64,000 bases of DNA, taken from the NCBI GenBank assembly GCA_013388545.1, contig JACAFB010000002.1, positions 62,001 through 126,000 of the forward strand, read 5' to 3'. Below are positions 26,647-34,540 of this stretch, one piece after another. Under the pieces are notes generated by a model. The model saw only the letters and a list, made by a program, of their open reading frames with translations. It was not told where the DNA came from and did no database searches. This DNA comes from Ignavibacteriaceae bacterium (GTDB lineage: Bacteria > Bacteroidota > Ignavibacteria > Ignavibacteriales > Ignavibacteriaceae). Made by a program: the position numbers and the translations under genes. How positions within the stretch are numbered: position 1 is the stretch's first letter; each line of letters starts with the position of its first letter.

Positions 26647-27861
26647 CTAGTTCATCTGATCTAAAAAATTTTTAGGATATGTTTTGAGATTCATTCCAAA
26701 ATTCAACTGCTCTTCCATTCTGCAGGACCAAACAAGCTTGCCATTCCATACCGTAATATCCGGACACCCATCGCACATATTCTGTCTTCCATCTTCAAGA
26801 AAATCTATTGGTTGAATAATCATCACAGACTGGTAATAAAGTTTCCTAAATAGATTCAAAGGATTTTTATAATAATTTTTAAAAGTTTTTTTCAATTGTT
26901 TATCAAATAAACTTAGCAATAGCATTAATTTCCCTTTAGAGGTATCTTTTGGTGATGCATAAGCAAGATACCGATTCTTTAATAAATGGTTGAATGTTTG
27001 AATAATTTCTATTCCCTTAGAACCCATGTAACCATAAATTTTATTTTTTCTTCCTAATCTTCCAGTGAGCAGCCACTTGAATGAATCAGGCTGCTCTGAT
27101 CCATTAAGATAAGCACAGTTTTCGAAGTCCGGATATTCAGTACGAATTATTTCAACAATTTCCTCAGCTTTGATATCAGTTCTCTCTAAAGGATCTTCAT
27201 TATAAACTAATTGACTCATATCAATCTTTTTTGGTCCAAGAAAAAAATCAACCTTTTTATTATTAACAGCACGATAGAGAATAAAGACCATTACCTGAAC
27301 AATATTAATATTTTCCTGAGCCCATTTTAAAACTCCGGGAATAAATTGCATAGTGTCTTCATAAACTGTGGAATTAAAAGCGCAGGATATATTTTTAACT
27401 TCAGACAACATTTTAGCATAATGAAATCTTAATTCATTCAATTCAATTTCATTTTTATCTTTCCAGCCGGGCCGATTCTGCTTACTGTCTATATGAAATG
27501 TAAATCCGAATACACCTGCTTTTTTTAATTCGGTGAGAAGCACTTTATCTAAAGCTAATCCATTTGTATTAATAATAGGCTTTAGATTTTTTTCTTTAAT
27601 AATTTTAACAATCTCTACGATGTCTGGATGAGTCAATGGGTCTCCACCTGCAATTGATACTCCATCACATCTTCTGAGCCTGGTAAAGATTTCTAATTCT
27701 TTTCTTATTTCTTCAATTGACTTGTGACTGTTGTTTTCGTTTTTCCGATAACATCCATCACAGGAAAGATTACATTTGGCAGTCGGTTCGAGCCAGGAAA
27801 TCGAATTATCAGTCAAATTCCACGGCAGCCGATAATAATCAAGATGGTTAAGATTAAGCAT
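26647..27861 (-). CDS. Radical SAM protein with a C-terminal cysteine cluster
   Basis: A 404-residue radical SAM enzyme. The 4Fe-4S/SAM motif CxxxCxxC is in 'AKCNLSCDGCYRK' near residue 31-40, followed by the 'SIAGGDPLTHPDIVEIV' GGD/GGE motif. The C-terminal 40 residues contain a second cluster, 'MCDGCPD' and 'WSCRMEEQ', suggesting an auxiliary Fe-S site like SPASM/Twitch proteins, although the spacing does not match canonical SPASM. No peptide precursor is evident nearby, so a RiPP role is not supported. The reaction is unknown. It may share a transcript with the exported deacetylase-like gene. Confidence 0.85.
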   Translation of the reverse strand: MLNLNHLDYYRLPWNLTDNSISWLEPTAKCNLSCDGCYRKNENNSHKSIEEIRKELEIFTRLRRCDGVSIAGGDPLTHPDIVEIVKIIKEKNLKPIINTNGLALDKVLLTELKKAGVFGFTFHIDSKQNRPGWKDKNEIELNELRFHYAKMLSEVKNISCAFNSTVYEDTMQFIPGVLKWAQENINIVQVMVFILYRAVNNKKVDFFLGPKKIDMSQLVYNEDPLERTDIKAEEIVEIIRTEYPDFENCAYLNGSEQPDSFKWLLTGRLGRKNKIYGYMGSKGIEIIQTFNHLLKNRYLAYASPKDTSKGKLMLLLSLFDKQLKKTFKNYYKNPLNLFRKLYYQSVMIIQPIDFLEDGRQNMCDGCPDITVWNGKLVWSCRMEEQLNFGMNLKTYPKNFLDQMN

Positions 27862-27947
27862 TTATTTACCGTTAATTGAATTTAAATAAATTTAAGTTAT
27901 AAAAAGTTAAACTATACGAATCAGGATGTCAATATCTCTTAGATTAT

Positions 27948-27955
27948 CAAAGATA
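27948..27955 (-). promoter_or_regulatory. Candidate -7 element (TAnnTTTG) upstream of the radical SAM gene
   Basis: The minus strand reads TATCTTTG 87 bases upstream of the start codon. No good -33 partner at the usual spacing. Confidence 0.25.
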
Positions 27956-28064
27956 AAAGATTCATCCGACCGAATAATTTATCTGTACAAAAAGTTAAAA
28001 GTATCTGTTAATAAAAATCTTTGAATCTTTCACTTTTCTTTTATTAAAATCAGTAAATATGCAT

Positions 28065-28072
28065 TAAATTTG
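28065..28072 (+). promoter_or_regulatory. Candidate -7 element (TAnnTTTG) for the aromatic amino acid operon
   Basis: TAAATTTG lies 22 bases before the ATG of the fusion gene, which would give a very short leader. No attenuator or leader peptide rich in Phe or Tyr codons is visible in the 230-base upstream region. Confidence 0.4.
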
Positions 28073-28094
28073 CCGGAAATAATCTGGAATTCAT

Positions 28095-30110
28095 ATGAAA
28101 GAATTAAGGGAAAAAATAAATATTCTCGATAAACAAATTATTGGACTTCTCGCTGAGCGAAGAAAACTTAGCAGGCAAGTAATAGAATTAAAAGACGAGA
28201 AGAAAGCTCCGATACGTGACAAAGAAAGAGAAAAAGAAATCCTCCAATCAGTTTTGAAGACTGCAAAAGATTATGGATTAGACTCACATTATGTTACAAA
28301 GCTTTTTAATACAATAATCGAAGACTCAGTTCGTTTACAACAAAACCAGGTACTTAAAACTACGAATTTTGAAAACACTGCATCGATAAAAATTGCTATT
28401 CAGGGAATAGAAGGTTCCTACAGCTATCTTTCAGCAAAACAGTATTTCAATGATTATGGTGATCTGGAATTTGTAAAGAAAAAAACCTTTGAAGAGGTAG
28501 TAAAATCAGTAGAAAATGAAGAGGCAGATTTTGCTGTTCTTCCAATCGAGAATACAACTTCTGGAAGCATTAATGAAGCTTACGATGCACTAATGGATTC
28601 TTCATTATTTGTAGTTGGTGAAGAAATATATCAAGTCAAGCATTGCCTGGTATCCAAAAATGAAATCCCACTATCTAAGATCCAAAAGATATATGCACAT
28701 CCTCAGGCAGCAGTTCAATGCAGTAAGTTTCTCTCAAAATTAACAGACATTGAAGTTGAATACTTTGCAGATACAGCTATGTCTGTTCAAAAAATCAGTG
28801 AATCCGAATCAAGTGATACAGCAGCAATTGGAAGCGAAGAGGCTGCAAGAATTTTTAATGTGACAGTTTTAAGAGAAGAAATCGCTAATCAATCCGGTAA
28901 TTACACCAGATTTTTAATTTGCTCAAAGCGTCCCATTGAAGTGGATTTACGAATTCCAAGCAAGACTTCATTAGTTTTTGCTACTGCACATTCTGCTGGT
29001 TCCCTTGTTGATGCATTGCTTATTTTTCAAAAATATAAAATCAATATGACCAAGCTTCAGTCAAGACCTATAATTGGAAATCCCTGGGAAGAGATGTTTT
29101 ATCTTGATTTTCAGGGAAACACAGCAGACTCAAATGTTAAATCTCTTTTAGAAGAATTTGGAAAGCACACCAGGTTTTTCAGAGTGTTGGGTTGTTTTGC
29201 ATCAAAGGAAATCGAAGTGGCAAAAATTGATGTGAAAGATATTGAAGACCTGCCTACTCCAACTATTAATATCACTTCGGAACTGCCAAAAGTTAAAACT
29301 GAAAGTAAATCAGCTTCTGTTTCATACAAACTTGCAAGCCGAAATTATAAAGTTGAAGATACAGTAATAAAAGTTGGCGATGTATTAATTGGAGGTAATA
29401 ACTTTATAGTAATGGCAGGACCGTGTTCAGTTGAGTCGAAAGAAATGATTCTTGAATGTGCGAAAGAAGTAAGAGATAATCACGCACAAATATTGCGCGG
29501 AGGCTGCTTTAAACCAAGAACTTCACCTTATAGTTTTCAGGGAATGGGTTTTGAAGGATTGGAGTATCTCAAACTTGCAGGTGAATCATATGAACTACCA
29601 ATAATTACTGAAGTACTTTCTACCGAGCAGGTTGATGAAGTGGCAAGATATTCTGATATCCTTCAGATTGGAGCACGAAATATGCAGAACTTTCCTCTTT
29701 TGACAGCAGTTGGGAAGATAAATAAACCTGTGATGCTCAAACGATCTATGATGGCCTCGCTGGATGAACTCTTGAATTCAGCTGAATATATATTAGCTCA
29801 GGGCAACAGGCAGGTTATTTTGTGTGAGAGGGGAATTAGAACATTCGAAACAGCAACAAGAAATACTTTGGATTTAAGTTCAGTTCTTGTTCTAAAGGAA
29901 CTAACACATCTGCCTGTTGTAGTTGACCCATCACATGCAGTTGGTCAAAGAGACAAGGTTATTCCTTTGGCAAAGGCCGCAAAAGTAGTTGGAGCGCACG
30001 GAATAATGGTTGAGTTTCACCCTGAACCCGAAAAGGCTTTAAGTGATGGGCCTCAGGCTCTATATTTCAATCAGTTCAGAGAATTAATGAAAAATATTAA
30101 TAGACTTTAA
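28095..30110 (+). CDS. Fused chorismate mutase / prephenate dehydratase / ACT / DAHP synthase
   Basis: A 671-residue multifunctional protein. Residues 1-85 are an AroQ-type chorismate mutase ('[20 protein letters not shown]', '[12 protein letters not shown]'). Residues ~97-275 are prephenate dehydratase ('[15 protein letters not shown]', '[16 protein letters not shown]', 'GNYTRFLI' with the catalytic Thr-Arg-Phe). Residues ~285-365 are a phenylalanine-sensing ACT domain ('[11 protein letters not shown]', cf. the ESRP motif). Residues ~405-671 are a type I-beta DAHP synthase ('[12 protein letters not shown]', '[17 protein letters not shown]', '[10 protein letters not shown]', '[10 protein letters not shown]'). 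PheA (CM-PDT-ACT) and CM-DAHPS fusions are established; all four parts on one chain couple pathway entry to the Phe branch. tyrA follows 9 bases later. Confidence 0.95.
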   Translation: MKELREKINILDKQIIGLLAERRKLSRQVIELKDEKKAPIRDKEREKEILQSVLKTAKDYGLDSHYVTKLFNTIIEDSVRLQQNQVLKTTNFENTASIKIAIQGIEGSYSYLSAKQYFNDYGDLEFVKKKTFEEVVKSVENEEADFAVLPIENTTSGSINEAYDALMDSSLFVVGEEIYQVKHCLVSKNEIPLSKIQKIYAHPQAAVQCSKFLSKLTDIEVEYFADTAMSVQKISESESSDTAAIGSEEAARIFNVTVLREEIANQSGNYTRFLICSKRPIEVDLRIPSKTSLVFATAHSAGSLVDALLIFQKYKINMTKLQSRPIIGNPWEEMFYLDFQGNTADSNVKSLLEEFGKHTRFFRVLGCFASKEIEVAKIDVKDIEDLPTPTINITSELPKVKTESKSASVSYKLASRNYKVEDTVIKVGDVLIGGNNFIVMAGPCSVESKEMILECAKEVRDNHAQILRGGCFKPRTSPYSFQGMGFEGLEYLKLAGESYELPIITEVLSTEQVDEVARYSDILQIGARNMQNFPLLTAVGKINKPVMLKRSMMASLDELLNSAEYILAQGNRQVILCERGIRTFETATRNTLDLSSVLVLKELTHLPVVVDPSHAVGQRDKVIPLAKAAKVVGAHGIMVEFHPEPEKALSDGPQALYFNQFRELMKNINRL

Positions 30111-30119
30111 AATTTTAAT

Positions 30120-31202
30120 ATGTCGATAAGGATTTCAATAATTGGATTAGGATTGATCGGAGGTTCACTTGCCAAAGGGTTTAAGAGAGCAAACAAAGAC
30201 ATTTATATCTCTGCATTTGATAAAGATGATGTTTTATTAAAAGCCCTGGAAGAAGAGATAATTGATGAAAAGCTTGAATCATTCGAAGAATCGTTAAAGA
30301 ACAAGATTGTTTTTATTTGTCTTCCTGTTGAATTGAGTTTAGATGTTTTTAAGAAGTTAATTCCCCTGATGAATGATGAGAATATTTTAACTGATGTTTG
30401 CAGTGTTAAAAAAGTCTTTTCTGATTTTTGGAAAAATAATCACAGAAAAGGCTGTTACATTGGCGGGCACCCAATGACGGGAAAAGAGAAAGGTGGTTAT
30501 CAGAATTCAGATCCACTGCTCTTTGAAAACTCAGTTTATATTCTTACAGATGAAACTGATTCATCTTTAAAAAATCAAGAATTAGTATCATTAATAGAAT
30601 TACTAGGTTGCCGGATTACAATTCTTGAGTCGTCGCTCCACGATAGAATAATTGCAAGAGTGAGTCACATTCCACAGTTACTTGCAGTTGCTCTGGTTAA
30701 TTCTTCATCAAAAGAAGAAAGGGGAAGAAAATTCACCAGCTTTGGGGCAGGTGGTTTTCGTGATATGACCAGGATTGCCTCGAGCGATTTTGGATTGTGG
30801 AAATCAATTTTCAAATACAACAAAGAAGAAATTTTGATCGGTTTTTCTGAACTGATCTCAACAATAGAAAAAACAAAAGAATATCTTTCTAAAGATAATT
30901 TTGAATTCCTCGAAAAGCAGTTTTCAACAGCACATTTATTACGCGATGAAATTCCAAAAGATTCAAAAGGATTTATATCACCTCTTTTTGATTTGTTCAT
31001 CAGTGTAAAAGATGAACCGGGTGTGATCAGTAAAATTTCTACTGAGCTTTACCTGAATAACATCAATATAAAAGATATAGAGCTTTTGAAAATCCGTGAG
31101 GGTGATGGTGGAACTTTCAGACTCTCTTTTGAAAGTGAGGAAGCCGTAAATAGAGCTGCAAATTTACTTAATGCATTAGGCTTTCAAACAAGAATAGTAT
31201 AA
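30120..31202 (+). CDS. tyrA: Prephenate dehydrogenase with C-terminal ACT domain
   Basis: A 360-residue NAD-dependent enzyme turning prephenate into 4-hydroxyphenylpyruvate (tyrosine branch). Seen: the Rossmann glycines 'SIIGLGLIGGSLAKGF', 'FICLPVE', 'GGHPMTGKEKGGY' (substrate His region), and 'ARVSHIPQLLAVAL' (second conserved His). The last ~70 residues are an ACT domain ('SVKDEPGVISKISTELYLNNINIKDIEL'), a likely tyrosine sensor. It is nine bases after the PheA-DAHPS fusion and surely co-transcribed. Confidence 0.94.
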   Translation: MSIRISIIGLGLIGGSLAKGFKRANKDIYISAFDKDDVLLKALEEEIIDEKLESFEESLKNKIVFICLPVELSLDVFKKLIPLMNDENILTDVCSVKKVFSDFWKNNHRKGCYIGGHPMTGKEKGGYQNSDPLLFENSVYILTDETDSSLKNQELVSLIELLGCRITILESSLHDRIIARVSHIPQLLAVALVNSSSKEERGRKFTSFGAGGFRDMTRIASSDFGLWKSIFKYNKEEILIGFSELISTIEKTKEYLSKDNFEFLEKQFSTAHLLRDEIPKDSKGFISPLFDLFISVKDEPGVISKISTELYLNNINIKDIELLKIREGDGGTFRLSFESEEAVNRAANLLNALGFQTRIV

Positions 31203-31283
31203 TGACAATAAATTCAATAGAAATAATTCATCCGGATAGAAGAATTATCCGGAATTTCCACTTAATATTATTTGGTTGAGCAT

Positions 31284-32585
31284 ATGGAAAAAAACAACGA
31301 AGAAAATAAAGGCGTCGGATCATTTCCCAAAAACTTTTGGACAGTGATTGTAATGGAATTCTTTGAACGGGGATCTTATTATGGTGTGATGTCAATTTTA
31401 TCGGTCTATCTTGTATTGAGTACAGAAAAGGGAGGATTAGGATTTTCTAAAGAAAGTGTAGGAGTAATAAAAAGTACGATTCAACCATTGCTTTATTTAC
31501 TGCCGATACTTTCTGGTGCACTTGCCGACCGTTTTGGTTACAGAAAGACTTTATTTTTTGCTTTTACTGTGATGAGTGCAGGCTACTTCTTCACAAGCTT
31601 ATTTACCTCTTATCCATTAGTTTTTATGAGTCTTATTTTAATGGTCATTGGTGCCGGATTTTTCAAACCAATAATTTCGGGAACCATTGCCAGATCAACT
31701 GACAAATCAAACTCAACACTTGCTTTTGGAATTTTTTATTGGACCATCAATTTGGGTGCTTTTATTTTCCCGTTAATTCTTGTTCCAATTCTAAAAGAAA
31801 TATCCTGGTCATATATTTTTATTATGGCCGCAATCGGAACAGGTTGGCTTTTGATCTTAAACTTGTTTGTTTACAAGGAGCCGCAAAAACCTGAAAGCAC
31901 TAAATCTGTTTACGATGTTCTTAAAGGTGCTTTACTTGTTCTTAAAGACTTCAGGTTTATTATCATGATAGTCATTTATTCAGGATTCTGGATACTTTAC
32001 TTTCAGATGTTTGATACTGTGCTCTGGTATTTTACCGATTACATGGATATGAAACCAATTAATGATATCGTTAATTCCGTGCTTGGAATTTTTATGACCA
32101 ATCCAGAATGGAAATTTGATGCCGAACACGTTACTGTTATTAATGCCGGAACAATAATCCTTTTGCAGATACTTATTTCAAAAATTGTTAAAAATACAAA
32201 AGCACTTCCCACGATGATAACAGGAATTGCTTTGGGGACTTTAGGAATGGGTATTCTTGCAATTTCCACTCACGCATGGGTTTTTATGGCTGGAATAATC
32301 ATCTTCTCAATTGGAGAGATGACAGCGCATCCAAAATTTATTAGTTATGTAGGCTTAATTGCACCTGAAGATAAAAAAGCTCTCTATTTAGGTTACGCAT
32401 TTCTCTATGGTGTTCTTGGCAGCGGAATTGGAGGTGTGCTTGGTGCAAATTTATATGTTCATTTTGTTGATAAGCTAAACAACCCTAGTCTGTTATGGTT
32501 TATTTTCAGCCTGATTGGAGTTGTTACAATTATCGGTTTGCTGCTATATAACCGATTTATTGCGGTTAGGCACTCTGATATTTAG
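31284..32585 (+). CDS. POT/PTR2 family MFS peptide transporter
   Basis: A 433-residue inner-membrane protein with about 12 hydrophobic segments. The proton-coupled oligopeptide transporter motif ExxER-YYG is present ('EFFERGSYYGVMSIL'), with the MFS loop 'GALADRFGYRKTLF'. The track start is TTG; the ATG four codons later is preferred. It is shorter than the 450-500 residues usual for POT carriers. Substrate di/tripeptides are typical of the family but not proven here. A related protein is at 48.8 kb. Confidence 0.85.
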   Translation: MEKNNEENKGVGSFPKNFWTVIVMEFFERGSYYGVMSILSVYLVLSTEKGGLGFSKESVGVIKSTIQPLLYLLPILSGALADRFGYRKTLFFAFTVMSAGYFFTSLFTSYPLVFMSLILMVIGAGFFKPIISGTIARSTDKSNSTLAFGIFYWTINLGAFIFPLILVPILKEISWSYIFIMAAIGTGWLLILNLFVYKEPQKPESTKSVYDVLKGALLVLKDFRFIIMIVIYSGFWILYFQMFDTVLWYFTDYMDMKPINDIVNSVLGIFMTNPEWKFDAEHVTVINAGTIILLQILISKIVKNTKALPTMITGIALGTLGMGILAISTHAWVFMAGIIIFSIGEMTAHPKFISYVGLIAPEDKKALYLGYAFLYGVLGSGIGGVLGANLYVHFVDKLNNPSLLWFIFSLIGVVTIIGLLLYNRFIAVRHSDI

Positions 32586-32604
32586 TTGAAGAAATTTAAA
32601 GTGA

Positions 32605-32632
32605 AAATGCCCGCTTCCTGAATGAAACGGGC
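32605..32632 (-). terminator. Possible terminator of tRNA-Arg(ACG)
   Basis: On the minus strand a GCCCG/CGGGC stem with imperfect inner pairing is followed by ATTTTC, just past the tRNA 3' end. It lies between two convergent units and might serve both. The T-run is short. Confidence 0.4.
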
Positions 32633-32636
32633 TATT

Positions 32637-32713
32637 TGGTACACCCGCAGGGATTCGAACCCCGAACCTTCTGATCCGTAGTCAGATGCTCTATCCAATT
32701 AAGCTACGGGTGC
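32637..32713 (-). tRNA. tRNA-Arg(ACG)
   Basis: Complete minus-strand cloverleaf: acceptor GCACCCG/CGGGTGT, D-arm TAGCTTAATTGGATAGAGC, anticodon stem TCTGA/TCAGA with loop CTACGGA (anticodon ACG), T-arm with GGTTCGAATCC. Discriminator A and encoded CCA. A34 is expected to become inosine by TadA, encoded at 20.5 kb. Confidence 0.95.
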
Positions 32714-32832
32714 AAGAGTTTTTTGTCTTTTAAATTTTTACGGGAAAATTGATTTAAGACAAATCAAATTTAATACAATTTAATTGTACAAACAATTGAT
32801 CTAATAATAGTACGTGATAATTTAATTTCATA

Positions 32833-33288
32833 ATGACTCGTGTCTTAATTTTACTTGATGCAGGAATCGGGCTGATATTTTTGGTTGCTCCAATTGCAGC
32901 TTTAATTCTTACTATCGTTATTTCTGTAATTGAATCACTAATCCTTAACCGGAAAGCAAATAATTATAAAAAAATATTTACTGCTTCCTTGTTAACTAAT
33001 ATGCTTTCAACTGCAGCAGGATTCATCATTTTATTCTGGATGCTTTTCGTAAACGTATTAAAAGAATTATCTGAGTTATCAGGACTATCATTTGATATTG
33101 ATCGGGAATTATCTGGTTATATCGGCAGAACTGTTTTGCTGATTATTTTCTTTGTTCTAACATTATTAGTGGAGATACCTTTATTGAAAAAGCTTCTCAA
33201 GAATTTTCCTTCTATAACTGTTAACGATGTAATCTTCGCAAATTTTATTTCATACATTCTGATTTCAGTTATATTCTTTAAATATTAA
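32833..33288 (+). CDS. Small integral membrane protein, unknown function
   Basis: A 151-residue protein with about four membrane-spanning segments (residues ~5-37, 50-75, 98-120, 130-150) and short loops. No cleavable signal peptide and no conserved motif I can name. It stands alone, 100 bases after the tRNA and 185 bases before the response regulator. Codon use is like its neighbours. Confidence 0.65.
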   Translation: MTRVLILLDAGIGLIFLVAPIAALILTIVISVIESLILNRKANNYKKIFTASLLTNMLSTAAGFIILFWMLFVNVLKELSELSGLSFDIDRELSGYIGRTVLLIIFFVLTLLVEIPLLKKLLKNFPSITVNDVIFANFISYILISVIFFKY

Positions 33289-33472
33289 ATAATTACAAAT
33301 TTTACAACTGAGTAATTATTTGAATCCTAATCAGCTTCCAAGCAATATATTACTTAATTGACAGAATATTCACTCCAGATATTTCCCGATAAACATTTTT
33401 TTAACATTTCCTTAATCATTATTTAACATTGCCAACAGTAATTTTTAACACACAAAGCGAAAGTCTTTGAAA

Positions 33473-34162
33473 ATGATAAAAATATTACTGGCAGATGATC
33501 ATACCGATATAGTTGAATTCCTAAAGTACAATCTTGAGAAAAATCACTTCACGGTAATAACTGCATTTAATGGTAATGAAGCACTGGAAAAATTAAGTGA
33601 AAATCCGGATTTAATTATTCTTGATATTATGATGCCAGAGCTGGATGGATTTGAAACCCTGAAAAAAATTCGCGAGGATAAAAATTTTGACAGGATTCCT
33701 ATCTTACTGTTAACAGCGAAAGAAGGGGAGTTGAATGAAATAAAAGGATTAGAGCTGGGAGCCAACGATTATATTAAAAAACCAATCTCTCCATACAAAC
33801 TTATAGCCCGTATAAAATCTAATTTAAGAAGTACAAAAATTTCCGAAACTAAACAAGCACCTCTACTAAATGTTAAGTATGGCCCAATAGAAATAAATAA
33901 AGAAACATATGAGGTTTTTATTGATGGCGATCAGAAAATATTTCCGAGAAAAGAATTTGAAATACTTTATTTGTTTCTGACCAACCCAGGTAAAGTTTTT
34001 TCAAGGGAAATGATACTTAATGAAATTTGGGGAGTTGAGGTTAATATCATCGACAGGACAGTGGATGTACATATAAGAAAAATTCGGAAAAAGCTAGGAG
34101 AGTACAAGGATTATATCGATACCTTAAAGGGAATAGGTTACAGATTAAAAAATCTAATCTAA
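33473..34162 (+). CDS. OmpR/PhoB-type response regulator (no kinase nearby)
   Basis: A 229-residue regulator. The N-terminal receiver domain has the acidic pair 'LLADDH', the phospho-acceptor Asp in 'LIILDIMMPELDG' (~53), 'LLLTAKEGE' (Thr) and the Lys in 'YIKKPISP'. The C-terminal winged-helix DNA-binding domain has 'FPRKEFEILYLFLTNPGKVFSREMILNEIWG' and 'RTVDVHIRKIRKKLG...IGYRLK'. The ATG after the track's TTG start is preferred. No histidine kinase is encoded beside it. It sits upstream of the TonB receptor gene, its most plausible target. Confidence 0.93.
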   Translation: MIKILLADDHTDIVEFLKYNLEKNHFTVITAFNGNEALEKLSENPDLIILDIMMPELDGFETLKKIREDKNFDRIPILLLTAKEGELNEIKGLELGANDYIKKPISPYKLIARIKSNLRSTKISETKQAPLLNVKYGPIEINKETYEVFIDGDQKIFPRKEFEILYLFLTNPGKVFSREMILNEIWGVEVNIIDRTVDVHIRKIRKKLGEYKDYIDTLKGIGYRLKNLI

Positions 34163-34540
34163 AATTTACCCACTCCTAAGGGAATTCTTCTCAGTTAAAA
34201 CAAATGCTTAGTAAGCTGAATATTATTTCTAAGTGTGATTCTGTTCTTCAAATACTTTATAAAGTTTTTCTATAAAAAAATTATAAAAAAAGCTTTTTTC
34301 TATAATGTGTTAATTTCAATAGTCTTAAAGCTTTCATTTAATCTATTCTTTAGGTGTTTAATTAAACCAATTCATTTCTCTAGTCTTAAGAACAAATAAA
34401 ATCATTTTTCATTTTTCAAATTTTAATTTGTTAATACTAAGGTAATATTTATTTAAACAATTCGTAAATCTTCGATAATAACGCCGTAATAAAACCATCA
34501 TAAGTTTGCCCCACGTTTCATTTATTTGAGAGGGTTATTA
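34163..34540 (+). promoter_or_regulatory. Upstream control region of the TonB receptor gene
   Basis: About 380 very AT-rich bases. It contains two copies of TAGTCTTAA (34320 and 34381, 61 bases apart), a 12-base palindrome GTTTAATTAAAC at 34356-34367 between them, and a TAnnTTTG box near the gene. No ORF is supported. The repeated element could be the response-regulator site. Confidence 0.4.
34501..34508 (+). promoter_or_regulatory. Candidate -7 element (TAAGTTTG) of the TonB receptor gene
   Basis: Matches TAnnTTTG, 32 bases before the chosen ATG. No clear -33 TTTG, which would fit dependence on an activator. Confidence 0.4.
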
